Positions 52,849 to 62,543 of a DNA stretch of 64,000 bases are shown here, in pieces. The stretch is from positions 62,001 to 126,000 of the forward strand of contig NZ_JAEHFY010000001.1 in the NCBI RefSeq assembly GCF_016623585.1, written 5' to 3'. Each line of letters opens with the position of its first letter. Position 1 is the first letter of the stretch. Source of the DNA: Pedobacter segetis. GTDB lineage: Bacteria > Bacteroidota > Bacteroidia > Sphingobacteriales > Sphingobacteriaceae. The position numbers and the translations under genes were made by a program. The notes under the pieces are model-generated. The model saw nothing but the letters and a program-made list of their open reading frames with translations. It did not search any database and had not been told where the DNA came from.

Positions 52849-54504
52849 TTGATTAAATCCCTTAAAAAACGCCTTAATTTAGATTTAGTAAAAAACGCCT
52901 TTTTACTGATTGCTCTTTTTACAGTTTTATTTTATACCGGCTGTGCGAGTTTGCAAACACCAGACGGTGGCCCAAGAGATACTATTCCTCCAAAAGTTAT
53001 CGAAGAAATGCCGAAAAATCTCTCCAGAAATTTTAAAGGGAAAAAAATAGATATCACATTCGATGAATATTTTAAACTTTCTAACGAATACCAAGAGATA
53101 ACCATATCGCCAGAAACCGGCATTGCGCCAACCTTCAAAGTAAAAAAGAAAACTTTAGAAATCGATTTTAAAGATTCGTTAGAAAACAACACCACCTATT
53201 CTATACACTTTGGAAAAGCCATTCAAGATGTAAACGAGTCTAATATATTGAAAAATTTTAGCTTCGTTTTTGCTACAGGCCCTAAATTAGATTCTCTACA
53301 AATTTCTGGCAAAGTAATAAGTTCACAAGATAATCAGCCAGTTTTGGACGCTACTGTTTTTTTGTTCCCTTTAAAAAAGGATAGTTTATTTGGTAAAAAA
53401 AAGCCTTCAATTTATACCAGTACAGATAGTTCTGGAAATTTCTCGTTAAAAAACCTAAGAGAAGATACCTATCGCATTTATGCTTTGAAAGAAACCGGTG
53501 CAGATAGAATATATAACTCCCCTAACGAAGACATTGCTTTTCTCAAAGATTCTATTTTTTTAAATAAAGATACTTCTAATATCTCTTTAAAGCTATTTAA
53601 ACAAGTTGCAGAAAATTTTAGGATTTTAGATAGGAGGATCGAAAAAGATGGTAAAATAAACCTTTATTTTAATAAGCCACTAGAAAAACCCTCAATAACA
53701 TTTATAGATGCCCCTACAATCAAAAACCCTATCATAGATTTTTCTTCTAAAGGAGATACGGTACATCTATGGTTAAGGGATTACAGTTTTGACTCTCTAA
53801 AGGTTGCAATTAACAATTACGATAAGGTATTGGATACAGTAACTTTGAGGCGTTCTTTAAAAGATACATACAACAGAACTATATTATTCAATAATAATTT
53901 ATCCGGTGGTAAAATTGTACCTGGTAAGCCTTTAACTTTAACGTTCAATTTACCTATATCATCTATAAACGCCTCAAAAGTGGTTTTAACCGAAGATTCT
54001 ATCTCTAAAAGTGGTTTTACAATTAAAAAATTGCTCCCTTCGGAGTTAAAATACCAAATTGATTTCCCGTGGAAAACTAAAAAACGATATACATTAAGCT
54101 TTAATGAAGGTGCTATCGAAGATATTTATGGAACTAAAAATAAAGATTTAAAACTAGATTTTGAGTTAGACGAAATAGAAAATTATGGAAATCTTAGCCT
54201 GAACCTTATTAAGGAAGACAGTCTTAAAAACTATATAGTTCAGTTGCTAGTAGGTAAAGAAAATAATATCTATAAAGAATTTGTTATCACTAAAAATGCC
54301 ACCGTTAACATAAATAATATTCCTACAAATACCTATAAAGTACGTGTAATTGAAGATGCCAACAATAATGGAAAATTTGATTCTGGAAACGTACGCTTAA
54401 AGATACAACCAGAAAAAGTTTGGTTTTGGGACAAAACTATTGTTACAAGGGCAAATTGGGATAGGGAAGAAAAAATTGCTATACCGAAAGATTTTAAAGA
54501 TTAG
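52849..54504 (+). CDS. Ig-like domain lipoprotein (SbsA-type Ig fold)
   Basis: A 551-aa exported lipoprotein starting at TTG 52849; no in-frame ATG lies before the signal sequence. The lipobox is FYTGC (Cys 32). The mature N-terminus has GGPRDTIPPKVIEEMPKN and a bacterial Ig-like domain (about 45-145, KKIDITFDEYFKLSN to NFSFVFATGP). A carboxypeptidase-regulatory-like segment follows (ISGKVISSQDNQPVLDATVF), and the C-terminal RVIEDANNNGKFDSGN resembles a calcium-binding turn. It is widespread in Bacteroidota and probably surface-exposed; the function is unknown. Confidence 0.8.
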   Translation: MIKSLKKRLNLDLVKNAFLLIALFTVLFYTGCASLQTPDGGPRDTIPPKVIEEMPKNLSRNFKGKKIDITFDEYFKLSNEYQEITISPETGIAPTFKVKKKTLEIDFKDSLENNTTYSIHFGKAIQDVNESNILKNFSFVFATGPKLDSLQISGKVISSQDNQPVLDATVFLFPLKKDSLFGKKKPSIYTSTDSSGNFSLKNLREDTYRIYALKETGADRIYNSPNEDIAFLKDSIFLNKDTSNISLKLFKQVAENFRILDRRIEKDGKINLYFNKPLEKPSITFIDAPTIKNPIIDFSSKGDTVHLWLRDYSFDSLKVAINNYDKVLDTVTLRRSLKDTYNRTILFNNNLSGGKIVPGKPLTLTFNLPISSINASKVVLTEDSISKSGFTIKKLLPSELKYQIDFPWKTKKRYTLSFNEGAIEDIYGTKNKDLKLDFELDEIENYGNLSLNLIKEDSLKNYIVQLLVGKENNIYKEFVITKNATVNINNIPTNTYKVRVIEDANNNGKFDSGNVRLKIQPEKVWFWDKTIVTRANWDREEKIAIPKDFKD

Positions 54505-54531
54505 ACAATTCGTTAAGTATAGCAGCGGTAA

Positions 54532-54569
54532 CTTTTTTGCACTATTCAATTATGCAAGTAGCAAAAAAG
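54532..54569. terminator. Possible bidirectional terminator
   Basis: CTTTTTTGC (54532-54540) and GCAAAAAAG (54561-54569) are perfect arms around a 20-base loop, between two converging genes. Confidence 0.5.
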
Positions 54570-54612
54570 ATTTATCCAACTGTTGGTGGACCTTTAAAAC
54601 AGCCAATATTTC

Positions 54613-55122
54613 TCATTTAAACCACCCTGCATACATCACATAATTATGAGGCAACTTCTTCAACATTTCTCGCTGCTCATCAGAAATGGGCTTAATTTTT
54701 TTGGCAGGAATACCAGCGTACAAATAACCAGACTCACAAACAGTTTTCTCTAAAACAATGGCTCCTGCCGCTATAATACAAAATTCTTCTACCACGGCGT
54801 TATCCATAACAATAGCGCCCATACCAACTAAAACATTATTTTTTAAGGTGCAGCCGTGTACCAAAGCATTATGCCCAATTGATACATAACTCCCGATAGT
54901 TGTAGCAGCTTTTAAATAAGTAGCATGAATTACAGTTCCGTCTTGAATATTGGTATAATCTCCAATAGTAATGCTATTGACATCACCACGTATAACCGTG
55001 TTAAACCACACAGAACAGTTTTTTCCAATACTTACATCACCAACAATGGTACAATTTTCGGCAATAAAACAATCTGTTCCCCATTGCGGATTTTTATCTT
55101 TTACTGATAATATTAATGGCAT
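54613..55122 (-). CDS. Gamma-carbonic anhydrase-like hexapeptide-repeat protein
   Basis: A 169-aa left-handed beta-helix protein. Hexapeptide repeats run through CTIVGDVSIGKNCSVWFNTV, VIRGDVNSITIGDYTNIQDG and VSIGHNALVHGC. The conserved RGD and the histidines in IHAT, IGHNALVHG match the zinc sites of the gamma-carbonic anhydrase/PaaY/YrdA group. Activity is not certain for these small homologues. It starts one base after the nadB stop, so the nadB transcript continues into it. Confidence 0.88.
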   Translation of the reverse strand: MPLILSVKDKNPQWGTDCFIAENCTIVGDVSIGKNCSVWFNTVIRGDVNSITIGDYTNIQDGTVIHATYLKAATTIGSYVSIGHNALVHGCTLKNNVLVGMGAIVMDNAVVEEFCIIAAGAIVLEKTVCESGYLYAGIPAKKIKPISDEQREMLKKLPHNYVMYAGWFK

Positions 55123-55123
55123 A

Positions 55124-56713
55124 TTACAAAATGGTATCGTGTAATTTTTCTGAATGTTTTGGATAATCTGTGGTGTAATGCAATCCCCTACTTTCTTTAC
55201 GTTCTTTAGCAGATTTTATAACAATATAAGCCACTTGGATCAAGTTACGCAACTCGCAAAGCTTAACTGAAAGCTTAGTTTTCTTATAAAAATCTTCTGT
55301 TTCTTCATAAAGCAATCCTAATCTTCTCATTGCTCTTTCTAACCTAAAATCAGAACGAACGATCCCTACATAATCGCTCATCATCTTCTGCATTTCACGA
55401 ACATTATGTGTAACCAAAATATCCTCGTTAGAAAGTTGGGTGTCTTTATCGTTCCAATCTGGTATCCCTTCTGGTATATTAAATTCTGTCAATCTATCTT
55501 TTGAATGCAGATAAATTCTATGCGCAAAAACTAATGCTTCTAATAAAGAATTGGATGCCAGTCTATTAGCTCCATGTAAACCTGTAGAAGTAACCTCGCC
55601 GCAGGCATATAAACCTTTAAGCGATGATTGTCCGTTTTTATCAACCATCACGCCGCCACACATATAATGGCAGGCTGGTGTAACCGGAATCATATCTTTT
55701 GTCATGTCTAAACCAATGGATAAACATTTAGCATAGATGTTTGGGAAATGTTCTAAAATATCAGACTTTTTACGATGACGGATATCCAGATAAACAAAAT
55801 CTTCTCCAGACTTTTTCATCTCATTATCAATTGCCCTTGCAACAATATCCCTGGGTGCTAAAGAACCACGCTCATCATAATCATACATAAATTCAACACC
55901 ATCTTTACGTTTTAAAACCCCTCCATAACCCCTAACGGCTTCAGAAATTAAAAATGAAGGATACTCGCCAGGATTGTATAAAGCAGTTGGGTGGAACTGT
56001 ATAAATTCCATATTCCTTATTTTGGACTTAGCCCTATAAGCCATTGCTATACCGTCTCCTGTTGCAATTGTTGGATTGGTAGTAGAACTGTAAATATGAC
56101 CAGCACCACCGGCAGCTAAAATGGTAACCTTTGATAAAAATTTTTCGATAACTCCTGTTTTTGTATCTAAAGCATACGCTCCGTAGCATTTAATATCATC
56201 ACTATGCCTGTTTACAAATTCTCCTAAATGGTGTTGGGTAATTAGATCTACTACAAAATAATGCGTTAAAATTTCTATGTTGGGGTTTTCATGTATCTCT
56301 TGTAACAACGCCCTTTCAATTTCAAAACCCGTAATATCTTTATAGTGCAAAACACGATGCTCTGAATGCCCGCCTTCTTTGGCAAGATCATAAACACCAC
56401 CTTTAGTTTTATCAAAGTTGGTACCGTAAGCTATAATTTCTTTTATCCTATCTGGCCCTTCCTTAACAACAATTTCTACAACTTTTTCATCGCACAAACC
56501 ATCACCGGCTATCAAAGTATCTTCAATGTGCTTTTCAAAAGAATCTTCTTTCTTATCCACAACCACAGCCACACCGCCTTGTGCATATTTGGTGTTAGAT
56601 TCATCTTCGTTAGATTTTGTAACTATCAGAACCTTACCATGTTTAGCAGCTTTTAAAGCGAAACTTAAACCTGCAATTCCTGATCCTATTACCAAGAAAT
56701 CAACATTTTTCAT
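55124..56713 (-). CDS. nadB: L-aspartate oxidase
   Basis: A 529-aa flavoenzyme oxidising aspartate to iminoaspartate, the first step of de novo NAD synthesis. The FAD fold is FLVIGSGIAGLSFALKAA; other signatures are GGVAVVVDKKEDSFEKHIEDT, EHRVLHYKDITG, EFIQFHPTALY, and ACHYMCGGVMVDKNGQSS near the active site. The length is normal. It is divergent from nadA across a 448-bp AT-rich region, so the two NAD genes may share control. Confidence 0.95.
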   Translation of the reverse strand: MKNVDFLVIGSGIAGLSFALKAAKHGKVLIVTKSNEDESNTKYAQGGVAVVVDKKEDSFEKHIEDTLIAGDGLCDEKVVEIVVKEGPDRIKEIIAYGTNFDKTKGGVYDLAKEGGHSEHRVLHYKDITGFEIERALLQEIHENPNIEILTHYFVVDLITQHHLGEFVNRHSDDIKCYGAYALDTKTGVIEKFLSKVTILAAGGAGHIYSSTTNPTIATGDGIAMAYRAKSKIRNMEFIQFHPTALYNPGEYPSFLISEAVRGYGGVLKRKDGVEFMYDYDERGSLAPRDIVARAIDNEMKKSGEDFVYLDIRHRKKSDILEHFPNIYAKCLSIGLDMTKDMIPVTPACHYMCGGVMVDKNGQSSLKGLYACGEVTSTGLHGANRLASNSLLEALVFAHRIYLHSKDRLTEFNIPEGIPDWNDKDTQLSNEDILVTHNVREMQKMMSDYVGIVRSDFRLERAMRRLGLLYEETEDFYKKTKLSVKLCELRNLIQVAYIVIKSAKERKESRGLHYTTDYPKHSEKLHDTIL

Positions 56714-56986
56714 AAATTTTATTATATTAAAATAGCTTATTACATAGGGTGTTTATAACCCAATAAAACTGTTAGTTTTAATGTCTGTAATTTATTAAAA
56801 GTTTTGCTTTATGTTAATAACCCTTATAAATTAATAAAACGAATAATAATATTGGTTGTTTTTACCACATAAAAATTAGATTAACTAACTTTTATAATTT
56901 TATAAGCATTAACAGTATAAAAAAATAAAATATTTTTTGCTTTTTAAAAGTCTGTTGTAAATCAGGCAGATAATATAAAGTTAATG

Positions 56987-57001
56987 TTAACAAGTTGTTA
57001 A
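56987..57001. promoter_or_regulatory. Palindrome in the nadB-nadA control region
   Basis: TTAACAAGTTGTTAA has perfect 7-bp arms around a single central base. It is a candidate operator for a NAD-responsive repressor; the binding protein is unknown. Confidence 0.4.
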
Positions 57002-57139
57002 TTCTATTTTAATAATAAACGTTCCAAAAAAAAACATCAAAACTTATACACCAAATTAACACGCTAATAAATAATAATATATTTTATATAATATAAATTG
57101 TTTGTTATTAGAAAAGTGGAAAAGCTTAAATTTGAATTT

Positions 57140-57147
57140 CTACATTT
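57140..57147 (+). promoter_or_regulatory. Putative -7 element of nadA
   Basis: TACATTTG matches TAnnTTTG, ending 14 bases before the nadA start codon. No well-spaced -33 element was seen. Confidence 0.5.
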
Positions 57148-57161
57148 GAATAATAAATAAC

Positions 57162-58154
57162 ATGAACGTAGCAGAAGAAATAAATATAAAAGGCTTTGTT
57201 GATGAATACATCGACCCGGCTTTAGATCTATTTGCAGAAATAGATAAATTAAAGAAAGAAAAAAATGCGGTTATCTTGGCACATTATTATCAAGAGTCTG
57301 ATATACAAGATATTGCAGATTATATTGGCGATAGTTTAGGGCTTTCGCAAGAGGCTGCAAAAACAGATGCAAGTATGATAGTTTTTGCAGGAGTTCATTT
57401 TATGGCAGAAACCGCTAAGATTCTATCACCAAACAAAAAGGTTTTATTACCAGATAGCAAAGCAGGTTGTTCTCTGTCTGATAGCTGTCCGCCTCATTTA
57501 TTTAAAAAATTTAAGGAAAAATACCCAGATCATTTGGTAATTACTTATGTAAACTGTACTGCCGAATTAAAGGCAATGAGTGATATAGTTTGTACTTCTA
57601 GCAATGCCGTACAAATTGTAAATAGCTTACCAAAAGATCAAAAGATAATTTTTGGTCCCGATAAAAATTTGGGTGCCTATGTGATAAAAAAAACAGGGCG
57701 AGATATGGTTTTATGGAATGGTGCCTGTATGGTGCATGAAATTTTTGCCCGTGAAAAAATTACTAAACTTAAGCAACGCCATCCCGAAGCTAAATTTATT
57801 GCACACCCAGAGTGCGAGGAAGTGGTTTTAGAAATGGCAGATTATATTGGATCTACCACCGGACTTTTAAATTATACCATAAACAATCCTGCTACAGCTT
57901 TTATAGTAGCAACCGAGTCTGGCATTATCCATCAAATGGAAAAATCTAGCCCGGATAAAAGTTTTATACCTGCGCCACCAAATAATGCTTGCGCCTGTAA
58001 TGATTGCCCACATATGAAACGTAATACCTTAGAAAAGTTGTACTTATGTTTAAAAAACGAATTACCGGAAGTAGATGTTCCACGTGAAATTATAAATAAG
58101 GCTAGAAAGCCCATAGAAAGAATGTTGCAGATTTCTGCAGAATTAGGTCTGTAA
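57162..58154 (+). CDS. nadA: Quinolinate synthase A
   Basis: A 330-aa 4Fe-4S enzyme condensing iminoaspartate with dihydroxyacetone phosphate to quinolinate. Cluster cysteines are in [20 protein letters not shown] and [10 protein letters not shown]. The [20 protein letters not shown] start and the MAETAKIL and VNCTAELKA motifs are typical. It pairs functionally with the divergent nadB. Its 3' end encodes VPRE at a near-parS sequence. Confidence 0.96.
   Translation: MNVAEEINIKGFVDEYIDPALDLFAEIDKLKKEKNAVILAHYYQESDIQDIADYIGDSLGLSQEAAKTDASMIVFAGVHFMAETAKILSPNKKVLLPDSKAGCSLSDSCPPHLFKKFKEKYPDHLVITYVNCTAELKAMSDIVCTSSNAVQIVNSLPKDQKIIFGPDKNLGAYVIKKTGRDMVLWNGACMVHEIFAREKITKLKQRHPEAKFIAHPECEEVVLEMADYIGSTTGLLNYTINNPATAFIVATESGIIHQMEKSSPDKSFIPAPPNNACACNDCPHMKRNTLEKLYLCLKNELPEVDVPREIINKARKPIERMLQISAELGL
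58076..58091. promoter_or_regulatory. parS: Near-match parS site 3 within nadA
   Basis: TGTTCCACGTGAAATT matches 14 of 16 positions of the parS consensus; only the last two bases differ. It lies inside the nadA coding sequence, 7.3 kb from the two perfect sites. Confidence 0.5.
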
Positions 58155-58288
58155 TATTTGAGCGTTCGGGCGGGCTATACGTTACAATCTTTTTGTGAAA
58201 AATAAAAGCCAGCCCGACTACTCTACTGGCGAGTATTTTTACCGCTACCCCTAACTATAAAATACATCATGTAGATGAAAAGAGAAAC

Positions 58289-58315
58289 TGCCCGATTGAA
58301 CAGGTGGGCATCATA
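58289..58315. repeat. Dispersed hairpin repeat, copy 2
   Basis: TGCCC/GGGCA stem with a 12-base loop (58289-58310) followed by TCATA. It differs from the copy at 6504 only at three loop positions. It lies between nadA and the S41 gene. Confidence 0.55.
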
Positions 58316-58391
58316 TAAATAGGTTATTATCTACTAATTATCAAATTAAGTATAGCTAAATTGCTTTACCTACATCAGAAAAAAACAAAAA

Positions 58392-59954
58392 ATGAAATTA
58401 AAATATACCTATTTATTTTTTCTGATAATCATTCTATTTTCCTGCAAATCTCAGCAAAAAATAAATAAAAAAATAAGAGCCAAATATTCACCAACAGAGC
58501 TTAAACAAGATTTAGAAATAGTAAGAAATTCTTTAGAAAAAAACCATCCAGGTGTTTATTGGTACATCAGCAAGAAATATCTAGATTTTAAATTTGATAG
58601 TTTAAAAAGTACTTTAAAAGATTCGCTTATCCCACTTCAATTTTATAGGGAATTAGCACCAGTTGTAGCCTCTATAAAATGCGGACATACCAAATTGTTT
58701 TTCCCTGGTGTAGAATTAAATAAATTTCAAAAAGATAGCATCAAAAAAGCAGGATTAAAGCCATTATCGCAATTATTATATTTTGTGGATAACAACAGAA
58801 TTTTTATAAAAGCAGTAAACGTTAAAAGTTTGGTTAAGCCTATTAAAGGGGCAGAAATTTTAGCTATCGATGGAAATAAAGCATCAGATATCATAAAGAA
58901 AACACAAAGTTTGTATTCATCAGATGGTTATAACAAAACATTCTACAACAGGGTTTTAGATAAATCTTTTGATGCTTATTATTATCTAAGTTATGGCAAA
59001 AGAGATTCATCTATCCTTACCTTAAAAAGAGCAGATAGTACCTATACCTATATCATCAAAACCATAAAACCATCAAAAGAAGAAAAGCAACTATTAACAC
59101 CTGAAGAAATAGGAAAGAAAAAAATTGCAGATAAGCAGGCTCTTAAGTTAAAATTAAAGAACAGGTACAAAGGAAGCGATGATTTTGGAAACCCATTATT
59201 AGATCTAAAATATGATTCTGTAATAAATAGTACAGCCATCATGACGGTTAAAAGTTTTTCTTTTAATAGATCAAATTTTAGAAAATTTTTTAGGGAAAGT
59301 TTTGAGGATTTGAAGAGCAAAAACACACAACACCTCATTTTAGATCTAAGAAATAATGGAGGTGGTAACCTTTTATATTGCAATAGGTTATTTAGGTATT
59401 TATACAATCAACCACACCAATATACGGGCAGGGCTTATATGAATCATGGTTATTTTAAATCTATAAAATATAAAGAAGCTTCTTCATTTTCAAAAATAGC
59501 GAGTATCATTTTCTTTCCTATTACCGCTATTTCTAATCTCATTTTAACACATAAAGATAGTATTGGAATTTATGGTTACATCCCAACCGCACATATTAGA
59601 AAGCCATTAAAAAGCGTATTTAATAAAGATTTGATTGTTATTACCAACGGATATTCTTTTTCTGCTACCTCATTATTAGCTGCAAACTTGCAAGAAGTAA
59701 ACCGAGGAACTTTTGTTGGGGAAGAAACGGGCGGTGGTTATAACCAATGCACCGCTGGTAGTATTCCTTACGTAAAATTACCCCACACCGGTTTAAAGTT
59801 ACGGTTACCATTAAGGGTAATACAAATTACCGATAAAAGAAATTTATATGGCAGAGGCGTTTTCCCTAAATATGAAGTTCATGTAAATTTTAACGACGCC
59901 TTAAATAAAAGAGATGTAATGATGGAGAAGGCTAAGAGCCTACTAATTAAATAA
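58392..59954 (+). CDS. S41-family C-terminal-processing-like peptidase (lipoprotein)
   Basis: A 520-aa lipoprotein (lipobox LFSC, Cys 18). The S41 core has LILDLRNNGGGNLLYCNRLF and the catalytic region ITNGYSFSATSLLAANLQE with the nucleophile serine, then FVGEETGGGYNQC. The N-terminal ~150 residues are a helical cap (ELKQDLEIVRNSLEKNHPG). A PDZ-like segment is present (IKGAEILAIDGNKASDI). It is predicted to be periplasmic or outer-membrane and is a single-gene unit. Confidence 0.9.
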   Translation: MKLKYTYLFFLIIILFSCKSQQKINKKIRAKYSPTELKQDLEIVRNSLEKNHPGVYWYISKKYLDFKFDSLKSTLKDSLIPLQFYRELAPVVASIKCGHTKLFFPGVELNKFQKDSIKKAGLKPLSQLLYFVDNNRIFIKAVNVKSLVKPIKGAEILAIDGNKASDIIKKTQSLYSSDGYNKTFYNRVLDKSFDAYYYLSYGKRDSSILTLKRADSTYTYIIKTIKPSKEEKQLLTPEEIGKKKIADKQALKLKLKNRYKGSDDFGNPLLDLKYDSVINSTAIMTVKSFSFNRSNFRKFFRESFEDLKSKNTQHLILDLRNNGGGNLLYCNRLFRYLYNQPHQYTGRAYMNHGYFKSIKYKEASSFSKIASIIFFPITAISNLILTHKDSIGIYGYIPTAHIRKPLKSVFNKDLIVITNGYSFSATSLLAANLQEVNRGTFVGEETGGGYNQCTAGSIPYVKLPHTGLKLRLPLRVIQITDKRNLYGRGVFPKYEVHVNFNDALNKRDVMMEKAKSLLIK

Positions 59955-60050
59955 AATTTTAACATTAGTATGATGATAATCAGTAGAATAAGAAATCTTC
60001 AAGATAATTTAATTAGTTTGTAGTTGGTATTTAGAAACTAAGCAAAAATT

Positions 60051-60821
60051 ATGAAAAAAGTAACCTTATCAATATTGATATTAACTATTGCACTTTTTGG
60101 GTGCTTAAGTTTTACTAAGGATAAAAAAGAGAACAGAGAAACCATAAACACCGATGGAAACAAGGGTTTTGCCGTTGTAGAGTTATATACTTCAGAAGGC
60201 TGTTCTAGTTGCCCTTCGGCAGATAAATTATTAAAAGAGATTAGGGAAGAATATAAAAACCAAAAAGTTTATGTTTTGGCCTATCATGTAGATTATTGGA
60301 ACAGATTGGGTTGGAAAGATGTTTTTAGCGATCATCGTTTTTCTGAAAGGCAATCTGCTTATGCCAATAATTTTAAAAACAGTTCTGTTTATACACCACA
60401 AGCAATTGTTAACGGGAAAGAGCAAATGGTGGGTTCGGCCTCTGGAGAATTAAAAGGAGTAATTAAAAAACATTTAGGTAAAAATGAAAGCCTTGCATTA
60501 GAGGGATCCGTAAAATCAAGTTCTGATAAACAAGTAGAGTTGATGTATAAAATTGATCCTAAAGCAAAAAACCAAGATTTGGTAGTTAACCTTGTGCAAA
60601 AAAACGCATCTACAAATGTAAAGGCAGGAGAAAACGGAGGAAGGATTTTAGAACACGCAAACGTAGTAAGATATTATACAGTGGTTAACATAAAAGATGA
60701 TAGTACCAGCGTTAAAATAGATTTGCCAAACGGCTTGGGTAAAGAAGATTTTGATGTAATAGCTTTTGTACAGGAGAAAAATAAAGGAGAGATATTGGCT
60801 GCTAACGAGATTGTTTTTTAA
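60051..60821 (+). CDS. DUF1223 thioredoxin-fold lipoprotein
   Basis: A 256-aa protein with lipobox LFGC (Cys 18). The DUF1223 thioredoxin-like motif is VELYTSEGCSSCPSADKLL with a CxxC pair, followed by VLAYHVDYWNRLGWKD and VYTPQAIVNGKEQMVG. The family is thought to be a periplasmic redox or disulfide protein; the partner is unknown. It converges with the DUF3127 gene. Confidence 0.88.
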   Translation: MKKVTLSILILTIALFGCLSFTKDKKENRETINTDGNKGFAVVELYTSEGCSSCPSADKLLKEIREEYKNQKVYVLAYHVDYWNRLGWKDVFSDHRFSERQSAYANNFKNSSVYTPQAIVNGKEQMVGSASGELKGVIKKHLGKNESLALEGSVKSSSDKQVELMYKIDPKAKNQDLVVNLVQKNASTNVKAGENGGRILEHANVVRYYTVVNIKDDSTSVKIDLPNGLGKEDFDVIAFVQEKNKGEILAANEIVF

Positions 60822-60860
60822 TAAATTATAGTTAAAAACTAATAAATTTTATTTCAAATA

Positions 60861-60898
60861 AAAAAAGCGGTCAACGTGGGGTGTTGAAGCCGCTTTTT
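60861..60898. terminator. Bidirectional terminator between DUF1223 and DUF3127 genes
   Basis: AAAAAAGCGG pairs with CCGCTTTTT, with inner arms TCAAC/GTTGA, giving a long hairpin with A and T tracts on its two sides. Confidence 0.88.
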
Positions 60899-60927
60899 AT
60901 CGCATTGTAATTAGAAAATAGGCTTTT

Positions 60928-61302
60928 TTAAAACGGAAGGTCGTCATCTTCGCCCGCAGTTGCACTAATATCAACTGGGTTTGCCACTTCTGGGGCAGAT
61001 GCCGTTGCCGATGCAGCTGTTGCACCAAGAACGTTAACTTTCCATAGTTGTAAGGTGTTAAAATATTGTTTTTCACCTTGTTTGTTGGTCCATTCTCTTC
61101 CTTTTAAATTAAAGAAAACCTCCACGTCATCGCCAACTTTAACGGTATCCATCAAAGCGGTACGATCTTGTATGGCCTCAAACTTCACAAACTCTGGGTA
61201 TTGCGGGTTTTCAGCAAATTCTACCACCAACTCTCTTTTTCTGAAACTATCTGTAACATTTATAACGTCAGATATGTAATGAGCTTTTCCTTTGATCTCC
61301 AT
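60928..61302 (-). CDS. DUF3127 domain protein (OB-fold, SSB-like)
   Basis: A 124-aa protein. The first ~90 residues form the DUF3127 domain (VTDSFRKRELVVEF, VKVGDDVEVFFNLKGREW, LQLWKVNVL), predicted to be an OB fold. A short Ala/Ser-rich linker leads to an acidic tip ending GEDDDLPF, very like the C-terminal peptide of single-stranded DNA-binding proteins that recruits partners. I infer a nucleic-acid-binding adaptor. Confidence 0.8.
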   Translation of the reverse strand: MEIKGKAHYISDVINVTDSFRKRELVVEFAENPQYPEFVKFEAIQDRTALMDTVKVGDDVEVFFNLKGREWTNKQGEKQYFNTLQLWKVNVLGATAASATASAPEVANPVDISATAGEDDDLPF

Positions 61303-61364
61303 AATAAAATCGTTTGAATCTGTTTCAAATCTCTAAAAATTATTTGAGTAATTTGCGCTTATAT

Positions 61365-62543
61365 ATGGATCAAGTTTTCAACAATGCCTCAAAGGTTATC
61401 ATCACCTGTAATAAAAGATTGTCAATTTACCTACAACAAGAGGTTTTAGCTTTAGGCTTTAAGCCGATTAGGGTTTTCCCAACGGGCGTAGAGTTAAACG
61501 CAACTATGAATGATTGTATTAAGCTGAACCTCAATTTAAGATGTGCGAGCCAAGTATTATACAAACTGCATGATTTTGTGGCAGAAAACCACGATCAGCT
61601 GTACCAAGAACTCAATAAATTAGAATGGGAAAAACTGATAGATTTTGGTGGATATTTTTCTGTGACCTCTAATGTGGATAACCCAACCATTACCACCCCC
61701 CTTTTTGCAAACTTGAGGGTTAAAGATGCCATTGTTGATAGAATTAAGCAAATCCATAAAATCCGCCCCGATTCTGGGTCTGATTATTCTAAAGCCGTAA
61801 TACACTTGTACTGGAAAGAAAATAATGCCGAAATATTTATCGATACATCAGGCGAGACTTTAGCAAAACACAGCTATCGTAAAATCCCAGGCAAGGCACC
61901 AATGTTAGAAGCTTTGGCTTCCGCAGCTATTTATGCAAGCGCTTGGGATATGCAATCAAATTTTGTGAACCCAATGTGCGGCTCAGGAACGCTAGCTATA
62001 GAAGCTGCGATGATGGCCACTAACAGAACGCCCGGTTTATTAAGGATGAATTATGGCTTTATGCACATATTAGGCTATAACGAAGAGATTTTCTTAGCAG
62101 AACGCCAGTTAATAAAAGAAAAAGTTGTTAAAAATATAGATCTAAAAATAATAGCAACAGATATTTCTGAAAGTGCGATAGATATTTCTATCCGAAACGC
62201 ACAAACGGCAGGTGTAGATACTTTGATAGATTTTAAAGTTTGTGATTTTGCACAAACGCCCATCCCAAACGGCAAAGGCATTGTGATGTTTAACCCAGAA
62301 TATGGCGAACGCCTAGGACAAGTTAGCGATCTTGAAATCACCTATAAACGGATGGGAGATTTTATGAAACAAGAGTGCAAAGGCTACAAAGGCTATATTT
62401 TTACCGGAAACCCAGAACTCGCCAAGAAAATAGGCCTAAAGGCAGCTAAGCGGATTGAGTTTTACAGTGCAAAACTAGATTGTAGATTATTAGAATATGA
62501 ACTATACGATGGCAGCAGAAGAACGGTCGCTATTGAACAATAA
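61365..62543 (+). CDS. THUMP-domain 23S rRNA/RNA methyltransferase, RlmL-type
   Basis: A 392-aa AdoMet-dependent methyltransferase from ATG 61365 (MDQVFNNASKVIITCNKRL). The THUMP domain is about 20-160. The Rossmann methyltransferase domain has VNPMCGSGTLAIEAAMMATN and IATDISESAIDISIRNAQ, then MFNPEYGERLG, an NPPYGERL variant with Glu in place of the second Pro. It resembles the N-terminal half of RlmKL, which makes m2G2445 in 23S rRNA. It is divergent from the DUF3127 gene. Confidence 0.88.
   Translation: MDQVFNNASKVIITCNKRLSIYLQQEVLALGFKPIRVFPTGVELNATMNDCIKLNLNLRCASQVLYKLHDFVAENHDQLYQELNKLEWEKLIDFGGYFSVTSNVDNPTITTPLFANLRVKDAIVDRIKQIHKIRPDSGSDYSKAVIHLYWKENNAEIFIDTSGETLAKHSYRKIPGKAPMLEALASAAIYASAWDMQSNFVNPMCGSGTLAIEAAMMATNRTPGLLRMNYGFMHILGYNEEIFLAERQLIKEKVVKNIDLKIIATDISESAIDISIRNAQTAGVDTLIDFKVCDFAQTPIPNGKGIVMFNPEYGERLGQVSDLEITYKRMGDFMKQECKGYKGYIFTGNPELAKKIGLKAAKRIEFYSAKLDCRLLEYELYDGSRRTVAIEQ

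Larger units (their letters stand above)
56714..57161. other. AT-rich nadB-nadA divergent control region
   Basis: 448 bases without a gene, strongly AT-rich. It contains the palindrome TTAACAAGTTGTTAA (56987-57001) and a -7 box for nadA. The position between two divergent NAD-synthesis genes suggests shared regulation. No riboswitch fold was recognised. Confidence 0.5.
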
